NCBI GenBank assembly: GCA_963808455.1
Contig: CAWEHT010000489.1
Coordinates: forward strand, 1-20,929
Direction: 5' to 3'
DNA: 20,929 nt
Source of the DNA: CAWEHT01 sp963808455
GTDB taxonomy: Bacteria; Chloroflexota; Anaerolineae; CG2-30-64-16
In this document: positions 8,374 through 15,891 of the stretch, in pieces
How positions within the stretch are numbered: position 1 is the first letter of the stretch
Layout: each line of letters begins with the position of its first letter
Made by a program: the position numbers and the translations under genes
The notes under the pieces: generated by a model
What the model saw: the letters and a program-made list of their open reading frames with translations, nothing else
Database searches by the model: none
Told to the model about the DNA's origin: nothing

Positions 8374-9291
8374 TCAAGACGCACCGGCCCCGCGCGTCAG
8401 AAATTCAGGCCGGGCGAACGCCGGATCGGGGTACTGATAGAAGCCCCGGCCTGCCTTGAGGCCGAGCCACCCACGGTCGATATAACCTTTGAGCAGGTCG
8501 GCGTTTTGCCGGATTTGTGGGTCGCCGAGCCTGGTGGCCCAGAATTCGGTGATATCCCAGGCGGTGTCCAGCCCTACCATGTCCAGGATGCCCAGGGGCC
8601 CGATCGGCATCTTCATGACCCCCATCCAGGCTCGGTCAACGTCTTCCGCCGAGGCGATCCCGGCGGCCACCAGGTGCAGCGCCGCGCCGTTGACCGCGTT
8701 CAGCATCGCGTTGAAGACATAGCTGGAGCTCTCGCGCTGCAGCACGATCGGGATCTGGCCGATGCTCAATGCAAAATCGCGCAGCAGCGCCACCACTTCC
8801 GGGGCAGTGCCTGGGTGCGGCATGACATCGGTCACGTTCGAATCCCAGACATAACCGTGGAAGTGCATCGCTGCGAACTGCACCGGGCGGCCGGTGGCGT
8901 CCGCGTACATCGAGGGCAAGAGCGTGGAGGTGTTGGTGGTGAAGATGGTGTGGGCAGGGCACAAAGCGTTGAACTGCGCGAACACCCGCCCCTTGAGGGC
9001 GGGGTCCTCGGGGACCGACTCGCTGACCAGGTCGCAGTCCGCGGCGGTCGCCGGATCAGCCGTGGTGCCTATCCGCTCCACAGCGGCCTGGGCCTCGGTG
9101 GCCGTCAGGCGCCCGCTCTGTGCCAGATGCGAGGCGTAAGCCCGGATCTGCTCCCTGGCGCGCTCCAGGGCAGCCGGGGCGACGTCGTACATGGTCACGC
9201 CGTAGCCGTGCATGGCGCACTGCAAGGCGATTTGTTGGCCCATGGTGCCCGCGCCGATCACGAGCACGCGCTTGATGTCCTTCAGCTCCAT
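8374..9291 (-). CDS. 3-hydroxyacyl-CoA dehydrogenase (3-hydroxybutyryl-CoA dehydrogenase type)
   Basis: This 305-residue NAD(P)-dependent dehydrogenase oxidises 3-hydroxyacyl-CoA to 3-ketoacyl-CoA, or runs in reverse in butyrate-type fermentation. It has an N-terminal Rossmann motif VLVIGAGTMG (G13, G15, G18), D36 after the second strand, NTST (120-123) and the catalytic histidine H143 in MHFHGYVW. The C-terminal dimer domain contains SSYVFNAMLNAV, GPLGILDMVGLDTAWDI and GLKAGRGFYQYP. The usual HFFNP is HFHGY here, and the partner position that is usually Glu (LVE) reads VTDVM, so Asp may take that role. The frame is intact. ATG 9291 has an excellent GAGGAGGT ribosome site and a TATAAT promoter upstream. 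It is the first gene of a two-gene operon with the decarboxylase. Confidence 0.93.
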   Translation of the reverse strand: MELKDIKRVLVIGAGTMGQQIALQCAMHGYGVTMYDVAPAALERAREQIRAYASHLAQSGRLTATEAQAAVERIGTTADPATAADCDLVSESVPEDPALKGRVFAQFNALCPAHTIFTTNTSTLLPSMYADATGRPVQFAAMHFHGYVWDSNVTDVMPHPGTAPEVVALLRDFALSIGQIPIVLQRESSSYVFNAMLNAVNGAALHLVAAGIASAEDVDRAWMGVMKMPIGPLGILDMVGLDTAWDITEFWATRLGDPQIRQNADLLKGYIDRGWLGLKAGRGFYQYPDPAFARPEFLTRGAGAS

Positions 9292-9332
9292 GGCGATACC
9301 TCCTCGTAACTTTGCTGGTGCCGGTCGGGTTG

Positions 9333-9360
9333 ATTATACCCGTTCTCGCCGCTGCGGCAA
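9333..9360 (-). promoter_or_regulatory. Sigma-70-type promoter for the dehydrogenase-decarboxylase operon
   Basis: Read leftward: -35 TTGCCG (9360-9355), a 16-bp spacer, and a perfect -10 TATAAT (9338-9333). Transcription would begin near 9327, about 36 bases before the ATG. Confidence 0.7.
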
Positions 9361-9378
9361 GCTTATCTCGGCCGATTC

Positions 9379-9407
9379 TTGACGCGGGCGGGTCTCGGTA
9401 GTATCAT
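9379..9407 (+). promoter_or_regulatory. Sigma-70-type promoter for the aldehyde dehydrogenase
   Basis: -35 TTGACG (9379-9384), exactly 17 bp, then -10 TATCAT (9402-9407). The -10 overlaps a small dyad ATCAT-AGC-ATGAT (9403-9415). It is divergent from the promoter at 9333-9360, with about 18 bp between the two -35 boxes. Confidence 0.7.
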
Positions 9408-9422
9408 AGCATGATGTCCGGA

Positions 9423-9436
9423 TTGTACCAGTACAA
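9423..9436. promoter_or_regulatory. Dyad operator candidate TTGTAC-CA-GTACAA
   Basis: This is a perfect 6+6 inverted repeat with a 2-base centre, placed about 16 bases after the -10 box of the aldehyde dehydrogenase promoter, where a bound protein would block the start or elongation. The shape resembles sites of GntR/HutC-type repressors (inference only). No regulator gene is adjacent in this window. Confidence 0.5.
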
Positions 9437-9521
9437 AACATACAAGTGACCATTCAGGGACCGGACGCCCCTCACGCCGGCCACTGCATGACCGGTAGAC
9501 TCTCATCAGAGGATCTTAGCA

Positions 9522-11083
9522 ATGAAGCATCCTTTTGCCAACGAACCGCTCACCGATTTCGGCGATCCGGCGAATGTGGCCGCCTTTCGGCGGGGCCTCG
9601 ACATCATCAGGGATGGTTGGATGGGCCGCAGCTATCCTGTCGTGATCGGCGGAATGGCGGTCCATAATGGCGACGAGTTCCTTTCACTCAACCCGGCCAA
9701 TCCGGCCCAGGTGGTCGGGCACGTGGTCAGGGCGACACCTGAGCTGGCTCGGCGAGCGATCGAGGCGGCGGCCGCCGCCTTCAGCACCTGGCGTCAGGTG
9801 CCCTATGCCGAGAGGTCTCGCTACCTCTTCAGCGCGGCCAGGGCCATCCGACGGCGCAAGCACGAGCTGAGCGCCCTCATGGTGTTGGAGGTTGGTAAGA
9901 CCTGGGACGAGGCGGATGGGGAGTCGGCCGAAGCCATCGATTATCTCGAGTTTTACGGCCGCCAGATGCTGCGCCTTGGGCACCCGCACCCCACTGTCGG
10001 TGCCGCCAACCGCGAGATCGAGTTGAATTACGTGCCGTTGGGGGTCGGGGTCGTCATCCCGCCCTGGAACTTCCCGGCGGCCATCACGCTGGGCCTGACG
10101 GTCGCGTCCATCGTGGCCGGCAATACGGTGGTCTTGAAGCCGGCCAGCTCGGCGCCTGTCACCGCCGCCTGGCTCGTCCGCCTCTTGAACGAGACCGTGC
10201 ACCTGCCACCCGGCGTGCTCAACTACCTTCCCGGCCCGGGCGGGGCCATCGGGGACACGCTGGTTGACCACCCGCTGGCCCGCTTCGTGGCCTTTACCGG
10301 CTCGAAAGAGGTGGGGCAGCGCATCTTCGCGCTGCCGGCGTCGTGCAGCCCGGCCAGAAGTGGCTCAAGCGCACCATCCTGGAGATGGGGGGCAAAGACG
10401 CCATCCTGGTTGACGAGACGGCCGACCTCGATGACGCAGCCGACGGCATCATCACCTCTGCCTTCAGCTTTTCGGGCCAGAAGTGCTCGGCGTGCTCCCG
10501 CCTGATCGCCGTGGAGCAGATTGATGAGCCGCTGCTGGAGAAGGTGGTCGAGCGCGCTCGGCGGCTCAAGGTCGGCGACCCCTGCGCTGGGCCCGAGGTG
10601 GCGATGGGGCCGGTCATCGAGCCGTCTGCATTGCAGAAGCATCTCCACTACATCGCCGTCGGCAAGGGCGAAGGCCGCCTGGTGCAGGGTGGCAAGGCCA
10701 TCGTCACGCTGGCCGGCGGCTACTTCCTCGAGCCGACGATCTTCGTGGACGTGCCGCCGGAGGGCCGGTTGGCCCAGGAAGAAGTCTTCGGCCCTATCCT
10801 GGCCTGCATCCGGGCGCGCGACTTTGCCTCCGGCCTCGAGATCGCCAACAACACGGAGTACGGGCTTACCGGCGCGCTGTACTCGGGGCGGCGGGACCGG
10901 CTGGAAGCCGCACGGCGCGAATTCCAGGTCGGGAATCTGTACCTCAACCGCAAGTGCACCGGGGCGTTTGTCGGGCAGGAGCCTTTCGGGGGTTTCAACA
11001 TGAGCGGCACTGACTCGAAAGCCGGCGGGCGCGACTATCTCCTGCAGTTCACACAGGCCAAAGTGGTCAGCGAGCTCTGTTGA
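9522..11083 (+). CDS. rocA: 1-pyrroline-5-carboxylate (glutamate semialdehyde) dehydrogenase, one frameshift
   Basis: This NAD-dependent aldehyde dehydrogenase oxidises glutamate-5-semialdehyde/pyrroline-5-carboxylate to glutamate, the second step of proline and arginine breakdown. About 520 residues after correction. The N-terminus (FANEPLTDF) and C-terminus (RKCTGAFVGQEPFGGFNMSGTDSKAGGRDYLLQF) are specific for the P5C dehydrogenase branch. Catalytic features are PPWNFPAAI, the cofactor loop FTGSKEVGQRI, the general-base glutamate in ILEMGGKDAILV and the nucleophilic cysteine in FSGQKCSACSR. One base is missing at about 10335-10343, between the FTGSKEVGQRIF segment and VQPGQKWLKR. ATG 9522 follows AGAGGA. 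It stands alone behind its own promoter and dyad operator, divergent from the hydroxyacyl-CoA dehydrogenase operon. No proline dehydrogenase gene is in the window. Confidence 0.9.
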
Positions 11084-11160
11084 GCATTTTGTGCGGGGAC
11101 GCGCCGGGCCAGCGGGCGGGGGAGCGCGGGGCGTGGGCCTTCCGCCCGAACGAAGCCTGA

Positions 11161-11344
11161 GCCGGCGTGAACATCGCCGGCGCGGGGCGCCTTTAGTGGT
11201 CCGTCCGGCGAGTCAGCTGCACACCGACGCCGGGCACTGAAGTGCCCGGCTGGCACACGAAGTGCGCCGAGGCGCACTGGCGGCCGGATTGCCAGCCTGT
11301 TTGAACAGGCTTCGTGTACCAGCTGACGGGTTTCAACCCTCAGC
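11161..11344. repeat. Cluster of consecutive hairpins with nested outer arms
   Basis: Five hairpins follow each other. Their arms are GCCGGCG/CGCCGGC (11161-11181), GCCGGGCACT/AGTGCCCGGC with a 2-base loop (11229-11250), AGTGCGCC/GGCGCACT with a 2-base loop (11261-11278), GCCTGT/ACAGGC (11295-11310), and GCTGA-GGGTT/AACCC-TCAGC with one bulge (11322-11344). Longer arms enclose the inner ones: 11251-11262 pairs with 11310-11321 (11 of 12), and GTCAGCT (11212-11218) with AGCTGAC (11321-11327). This resembles extragenic palindromic (REP/BIME-like) elements. A structured RNA is an alternative. Confidence 0.75.
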
Positions 11345-11354
11345 AGCGACGCGA

Positions 11355-11379
11355 GGAATTTGGCGGATGAACCATTTAG
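11355..11379. repeat. 25-bp dispersed repeat, copy 1
   Basis: Matches 17446-17470 in the same orientation at 21 of 25 positions (GGAATTT..C..TGAACC.TTTAG). The other copy overlaps the stop codon of the DAHP synthase gene. Confidence 0.6.
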
Positions 11380-11508
11380 CTGTGATCCGTGCGTTCAATC
11401 GGCAGCATCAGACAACAAGCGGCGGGCCTGGTAGGTAGAATGGCCCTGCATTGGCCCCGCAAACAGGCCTCCTGCTGCACGTGCAGGGAAGTCTTCGGTG
11501 AAACTCGC

Positions 11509-11574
11509 GATACGGATTCTTCGCTGTGGCGCGCCGCTGACAGGTCTTGTGGGCACGGCCGCTCAGAATGACAG
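11509..11574 (-). repeat. Dispersed 66-bp repeat with CATTCTGAG and GAAGAATC ends (inverted copy)
   Basis: The reverse complement matches 17337-17402 without gaps, differing at 11 of 66 positions by eye. The flank 11562-11589 additionally matches 17261-17288 at 26 of 28 positions. It is a dispersed extragenic repeat with conserved ends and a variable centre. No coding function is visible. Confidence 0.75.
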
Positions 11575-11669
11575 TCCAAGAGTTTCTTCCGTAGCCGCGT
11601 CCCCGCCTGGGCGGGCGCGAAGAACTCAGGATGATGGGTTCGGGAAGTTATTCCTTCAGGAGCCCTTGG

Positions 11670-12627
11670 TCAGCCGCGCCCGGCCGGAAGCCGCCGCGCG
11701 CCGCTCGCGACGAGGTCCCGCAGCGCAGCCTCGGCATCGGGGAAGTCGAAGCGAAAGCCGAGGCCGGCCAGGCGCGTGCGGCACGGCGCGCTGCCCATCG
11801 AGCACGAGGGTCGCCATTTCGCCGAGCGCCAGCCGCAGGGCGAGGGCCGGCACCCGCACGCGGTGGGCCGGTCCATGGCTTTCCCCAAGGACCGGCTGAA
11901 GGCCCGGTTCGTCAGCGGGTTGGGCGCGGTCAGGTTGAACGGCCCGCTGGCCTCGGGCGACTCGATCAGGAACCGGATGGCCCGGATCTCGTCGGCGATG
12001 TGGATCCAGGGGTACCACTGCTTTCCGCCTCCCGAGCGGACCACCGGCGAAGAATTCGAACGGCAGCATCAGCCTCGGGAGCACCCCTTCCTGGGCGTCG
12101 AGGACCAGCCCCGTCCCGCAGGATGCGCGCGGCTCCGAGCGCCTCGGCGCGTTGCGTCGAGCCCTCCCACGCCACGGCCACGCTGGCGAGGAAATCGTTC
12201 CCCGGAAGGCAGTCTTCCGTGATCACGTCGTCGCCGTGTGGTCCATAATAGCCTACCGCCGACGCCTGGATCAGCGCCGGGAGCTTGCCCCTGGCTCCTT
12301 CCAGAGCCTGAACGACGGCCGCGCCCGCGGTGGACCGGCTCTCGGCGATGCGGTGTTTGCGCTCCGCCGACCAGCCGATGGGGATGGGCCCCTTCCCGGC
12401 GATGCTCTCGCCCGCCAGGTTGACGATCGCGTCGGCCCCGTCGGCCAGCGCGCCCCAGCCCGCGGCGCTGCGCCCGTCCCAGCGCACGGCCTGCACGCCG
12501 GGGCCAAGGTCTCGCGCGCGCTCTCCGGCCGCCGGCTCAGGACGACGGCGCGGTGACCGGCACGCGCCAGGCTTGCGGCCAGCGCCCTTCCGATGAGACC
12601 GGTCCCACCGGTAATGATGACCTGCAT
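11670..12627 (-). pseudogene. TIGR01777/YfcH-type NAD(P)-dependent epimerase, at least five frame breaks
   Basis: The family is a short-chain-dehydrogenase-like sugar epimerase with a C-terminal DUF1731. All parts can be found, but in several frames. They are the nucleotide-binding start MQVIITGGTGLIGRALAASLARAGH (ATG 12627), the core VRWDGR…ADAIVNLAGESIAG…ERKHRIAESR, ASAVGYYGPHGDDVITE and GNDFLASVAVAWE, then LMLPFEFFAGGPLG, KQWYPWIHIADEIRAIRFLIE, GPFNLTAPNPLTNRAFSRSLGKAMDRP, LRLALGEMATLVLDGQRAVP and LGFRFDFPDAEAALRDLV. Changes occur near 12500, 12115, 12045, 11875 and 11795. That density is higher than elsewhere in the window, so either true decay or locally poor sequence is possible. The physiological substrate of this family is unknown. 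It is probably the last gene of the leftward operon with the GerW-like gene. Confidence 0.75.
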
Positions 12628-13129
12628 TCTCGCTGCGGCGCGGGTTGTGGCCTTCGACGTGCTAACCGCGCGAACCGGCGCATGCTTTGCCGGGCGGCCA
12701 GCATGGCACCCCAGGCGGTCAGCGCGACGATGGCCAGCTTGGTGATGTCGATGATCGGCTGCACCCGGACGCCGTCCGGCCCCACGACGACCACTGCCAC
12801 CGGGCGGGCGCTCGCGCCGCCCCCGCCGCCCCCCCACCACCCCCGCCCGTGCCGGCTCGTCCTCCTTGGCCCTGGCCTGCGTCCTGTCCTTCAGGCGGCA
12901 TCCCTTCGGTGTGCGAGGGCTGTGCCTCGTGGCCGAAGGCGCTCCCTGTGCCGAACCCGCCCGCCGAAGTGACTTCGGACGCCGTGATCAGCGTGTAGTC
13001 CCCCTGGCGCACCGGTTCGCCGAAGACGGCCCCCGGGCGGGCCGCGGCCGTCAATTTGTCCATCATCTCCGGCATTTGTTGCAGGCTCGTCTCAAAAGCC
13101 TGCGCCGCATGGGTTGTGCTATTGTCCAT
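12537..13129 (-). CDS. GerW/YtfJ-family protein (one frameshift)
   Basis: The N-terminal half (DKLTAAARPGAVFGEPVRQGDYTLITASEVTSAGGFGTGSAFG) is the PF09579 Spore_YtfJ/GerW signature. It is followed by a glycine-rich stretch and then AVVVVGPDGVRVQPIIDITKLAIVALTAWGAMLA, a conserved strand plus a hydrophobic, probably membrane-associated helix. Frame changes within the C/G homopolymers at about 12790-12840 (glycine stretch), a likely sequencing error. Start ATG 13129 follows AGGACGGACAGG; ATG 13147 is possible but has no ribosome site. The 3' end overlaps the epimerase start by 90 bp, which suggests a further undetected indel near the C-terminus. GerW is needed for germination in Bacillus, but homologues are widespread in non-sporulating bacteria, where the role is unknown. 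The gene overlaps the small upstream gene, so the pair is coupled. Confidence 0.78.
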
Positions 13130-13442
13130 CCTGTCCGTCCTGTTCATCGTTCGCGCGGCGCGCGGGCCGCATCCGCAGCAGCGCGACGCCCGCAGCGAGC
13201 GCCAGCAGCAGCCAGGCGAGGCGCGTGACGTCGATGATGGGGATCGTCTCGACCAGGCCGGCGCGTTCTACCCGAACCCCGTCCGGGCGATTCCACACAA
13301 AGGCGCCGCCTGCTCTGCCACGCGTCAAGGCCGGCGGCAGCCGCACGATCAACGCCCGTGCCCGCGGGGTGACCGTGACGTCTCCGGCAGCCACAGGCAC
13401 GCCTGACGTAGTCCTGCATTCGATCCAGCGCCCGATATGCAT
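13119..13442 (-). CDS. Small membrane-anchored protein paired with the GerW-like gene
   Basis: This is a 107-residue protein that I do not recognise by name. It contains GVPVAAGDVTVTPRARALIVRLP, then FVWNRPDGVRVERAG, then IPIIDVTRLA and one predicted membrane helix (WLLLALAAGVALL), with a short charged tail. The words PDGVRV and PIIDVTRLA reappear as PDGVRV and PIIDITKLA at the same relative place in the neighbouring GerW-like protein, so the two share a C-terminal module. ATG 13442 lies about 46 bases after a predicted transcription start, with GGGGGT upstream. An alternative frame (DAYRALDRMQDYVR) gives a more natural soluble N-terminus, so one indel near 13400 is possible. Function is probably linked to GerW, perhaps as membrane partner. 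Confidence 0.55.
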   Translation of the reverse strand: MHIGRWIECRTTSGVPVAAGDVTVTPRARALIVRLPPALTRGRAGGAFVWNRPDGVRVERAGLVETIPIIDVTRLAWLLLALAAGVALLRMRPARRANDEQDGQDGQ

Positions 13443-13452
13443 CGATACCCCC

Positions 13453-13486
13453 GCGGCGGCCGGCCTTCAGCAGGGCCGGCCGCCGC
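13453..13486 (-). other. Stable hairpin at the 5' end of the GerW-operon transcript
   Basis: Twelve-base arms (13453-13464 and 13475-13486) pair perfectly around a 10-base loop. With transcription predicted to start near 13488, this hairpin would form the very first bases of the mRNA. No U-run follows, so it is not a typical terminator. A role in mRNA stability is an inference. Confidence 0.6.
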
Positions 13487-13494
13487 CCATACCT

Positions 13495-13523
13495 ATCATA
13501 CTCAAGTCGTCCGCCGGTGTCAT
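13495..13523 (-). promoter_or_regulatory. Strong sigma-70-type promoter for the GerW operon
   Basis: Read leftward: -35 ATGACA (13523-13518), exactly 17 bp, then -10 TATGAT (13500-13495). Both boxes differ from consensus at one position. It lies between the MCP end and the small membrane-protein gene. Confidence 0.7.
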
Positions 13524-13673
13524 ACGTATTTTCCACCGGTCTTTGCGGTCAGCGGGTCAGGGTGGTTCCAGGGGGCGCGAAGCAGGCCTGCGTCGCGGCG
13601 AGCCGCCAGCGACGCAGGCCCCGCAGGGGGAGAATCCGTCTCGGCCTCACCGAAAGGGTCCCCTGCTGCTGCA

Positions 13674-15408
13674 CTAGCCCCGGGCGAAGCCCTGGCGGCC
13701 ATCCCTGCTGGGAGCCCACCCCGGCTGCGGAACCCGCACAGTCGCTGCGGTTTCTCGGAGCCGGGGTTGCGGCCCAGCCGTGCCACGCTCCACCGGGCCC
13801 TGGGGAGCCGGCCTGGCACCGTCTTCCGTCTGGTCGGCCTCCGGCAAAGTGAAGGTGCTGGTGGCCCTGCTCGAGTTCCTCGGCCAGCGCCGCCAGCTCC
13901 TGGGCCGAGGCCGACACCTCCTCGGTCTGCGCCGAGAGCTCTTCGGAGGTGGCTGAGACCTCCTCGACCGAGGCCGAGTTTTCCTCGGCGGCCGCCGCCA
14001 CGCCCTCGACCTCCTGGCCCACCTGATGGATCTCGCCGGTGATTTCCTGGGTGGCGGCCAGGTTGCCCTGGGTTTCCCGCATGACCTCCTGCAGGGCCTC
14101 GGCCACCTGGGCGGAGAGCTGCTGGATGCGCTCGGCAGCCGTGCGGGCCTGCCCGGAGGCCGCATTGTTCTGCTCGGTGGCCACCAGGATTTGTTCGAGG
14201 GCCTGGCCGGCCTGGCGGGCATCCTCGGCGTGCCGCGTGACCTCGGCGGCCTGCTGCTGGGCGGCCTGGACGGCCTCGGCGGTGCCCTGCTGGACGGTGC
14301 GGATCAGGCTGGCGATTTCGCGGGAGGCGCCGGCGGATTTTTCGGCGAGTTTGCGCACCTCGTCGGCCACGACGGCGAAGCCGCGGCCCTGCTCGCCGGC
14401 GCGGGCGGCTTCGATGGCGGCGTTGAGGGCCAGGAGGTTGGTCTGGTCGGCGATGTCCTGGATGGTGGAGACGATATTGCCGATGGCAGCGGAGTGGGCG
14501 CCCATTTCCTGGACGCGGCCGGCGACGAGTTCGGTGCTTTGGTGGACGGCCTGCATGCCGGCGACGGTATTTTGGACGATGAGGGCGCCGCTGCGAGCGG
14601 ACTGGGCAACTTGGCCGGCGGCGGAAGCGCCGAGTTCGGCGCTGCGGGCGACGTCGGCGAGGGCCAGGTTGAGTTGCTCCACGGACTTGCCGGCGCGCTC
14701 GACGGAGTTGGCCTGTTCTTCGGCGCTGTGGGCGATGGACTCGACCTTGGTGGCGATATTGTCCATGGCGGAGGCGACGGCGGTGGCGCTCTGGGCCTGG
14801 GTGGCCGTGCCGGCGGCGACCTGCTGGATCGTGGCGGAGACCTGGCTCGTGGCGCTGCCTGTCTGTTCCGAGGCGGAGGCCAGCATCTCGCTGGCAGCGG
14901 CCAATTGGCCGGCCCCGCGCCGGACCTCGCCGACCAGCTTCCGAAGGCTGGTGACCATAGCCTCGAAGGCCAGGCCCATTTCATCATCGTCTGAACGCAA
15001 CGACACATCCACCGCGAGGTCGCCCTCGGCGATGCGTCCCGCGAGCTCGTTGAAGTGTTGCAGGTAGACTCGCGACTGGACCAGGCTTTGACCGATGCCT
15101 CCTAGCTCATCCGTACGATCCGTCACCTTTTGCCTGTCGGCTTGAGAAATATTGGCCGAGCTCGTCAGCTTGCCGAGGGCCAGGTTCCGTGCAGCCACCC
15201 GGACAAGCGCTAGCAATTCCGTGATCGATCGAGCCATTGCCCAGGCAATCGCCAGCCCCAGCGCTGTTAGCAGCGCTCCCGCGATGGGAAAGAGCATCTT
15301 CGCCGATGCCATGTCCAGGAGCGCAATCGCTGCCATCACCCCGGCGGTGAGGGGGATCATCAGGGCCAACAGGGCGAACTTCCAGAAGAATTTCACGTGA
15401 CGTAACAT
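13674..15408 (-). CDS. Methyl-accepting chemotaxis protein without a periplasmic sensor (one frameshift)
   Basis: This chemoreceptor is about 577 residues after correction. The N-terminus has two membrane helices (about 9-31 and 38-60) separated by only a few residues, so there is no extracellular ligand domain. Two HAMP-like segments follow (about 61-110, and 115-170 with LAGRIAEGDL). The signalling domain has the hallmark hairpin tip IADQTNLLALNAAIEAARAGEQGRGFAVVADEVRKLAEKS, followed by EENSASVEEVSATSEELSAQTEEVSASAQELAALAEELEQ. The normal end (STFTLPEAD…) lies in a second frame, so one extra base is inferred near 13865, and the reading then stops at 13674. ATG 15408 has GGGAGG upstream. It probably senses a membrane or cytoplasmic signal such as redox or energy state, or works with a partner protein. 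No che genes are nearby. Confidence 0.9.
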
Positions 15409-15578
15409 AAGATGGGCCTCCCGAAAACTTGAGTGAAGGTCGGTAACCGGACTGCTTCGTCCTATCCTCGATCTGCTTTGCCAGGATCACCCTACGCGGT
15501 CGATCTTGCAATGATTGCATTATGTGGCAAGCCAGGGCAGAGGTCCCCACTCCCAAGGATAGTGCCGAAGGCGCGAAC

Positions 15579-15613
15579 GGGTAGTCTGGGACGGCCGTCC
15601 CGGCTACCCTTTT
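15579..15613 (+). terminator. Terminator-like hairpin upstream of the kelch gene
   Basis: Outer arms GGGTAG (15579-15584) and CTACCC (15604-15609) enclose the 14-bp palindrome GGGACGGCCGTCCC (15588-15601), and TTTT follows at 15610-15613. It points rightward, yet no rightward gene precedes it. It could end a short leader RNA or stop read-through. Confidence 0.45.
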
Positions 15614-15831
15614 GGGCCAAGCGGACTGCTCGAACGGGTGGTCGGCGCCGGGACGCCCCGGCTTCGAGCGTCTTTCGTCCCCCGGAGCCCCCGAAATGGC
15701 TCACGCCAGGCCAACACGGCGCCATCGAAGACCCTCTCCGCCGAAGAAACACTGTATACAAACAGGGCGCGCGGCGGCCTGGGCCGCCGCTCTAGGGAAT
15801 TAGTACCACAGCCAGCCACGGCAACCTGTGC

Positions 15832-15837
15832 TACAAT
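15832..15837 (+). promoter_or_regulatory. Extended -10 promoter candidate for the kelch gene
   Basis: TACAAT preceded by TGC forms an extended -10 element. No good -35 is seen, which extended -10 promoters can tolerate. It lies 55 bases before the GTG start. Confidence 0.4.
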
Positions 15838-15891
15838 GAACCATCATGGCGTCCGGTCGTTCATCCGTGGAGGTTGCCAGAGGAGGACAGG

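Larger units (their letters stand above)
11084..11669. other. Intergenic repeat region without genes
   Basis: No coding sequence is supported between the P5C dehydrogenase stop and the epimerase end. The stretch contains a first hairpin after the dehydrogenase (GCCGGCG/CGCCGGC, 11161-11181), a nested hairpin cluster (11212-11344), a 25-bp sequence shared with 17446-17470, a 12-bp palindrome CTGCACGTGCAG (11475-11486), and an inverted copy of the CATTCTGAG-type repeat (11509-11590). Confidence 0.7.
15409..15891. other. Divergent intergenic region between MCP and kelch genes
   Basis: No gene is supported. Seen are a 13-bp palindrome TGCAATGATTGCA (15507-15519) upstream of the MCP gene, a terminator-like hairpin (15579-15613) followed by a related second hairpin sharing 'CGAACGGGTNGTC' (about 15631-15690), and the kelch promoter and ribosome site. 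Confidence 0.6.

Noticed and set aside
8341..9309. Open frame on the + strand across the hydroxyacyl-CoA dehydrogenase
   Set aside because: Shadow of a well-conserved - strand gene with a good ribosome site and promoter.
11475..11486. CTGCACGTGCAG as a regulatory site
   Set aside because: Perfect 12-bp palindrome, but in a gene-free repeat region with no promoter near it; such words are expected by chance in GC-rich DNA with many hairpins.
14026..14994. Long glycine/alanine-rich open frame on the + strand across the MCP gene
   Set aside because: It mirrors the alanine-rich coiled coil of the chemoreceptor on the - strand; codon shadow, no start signals.
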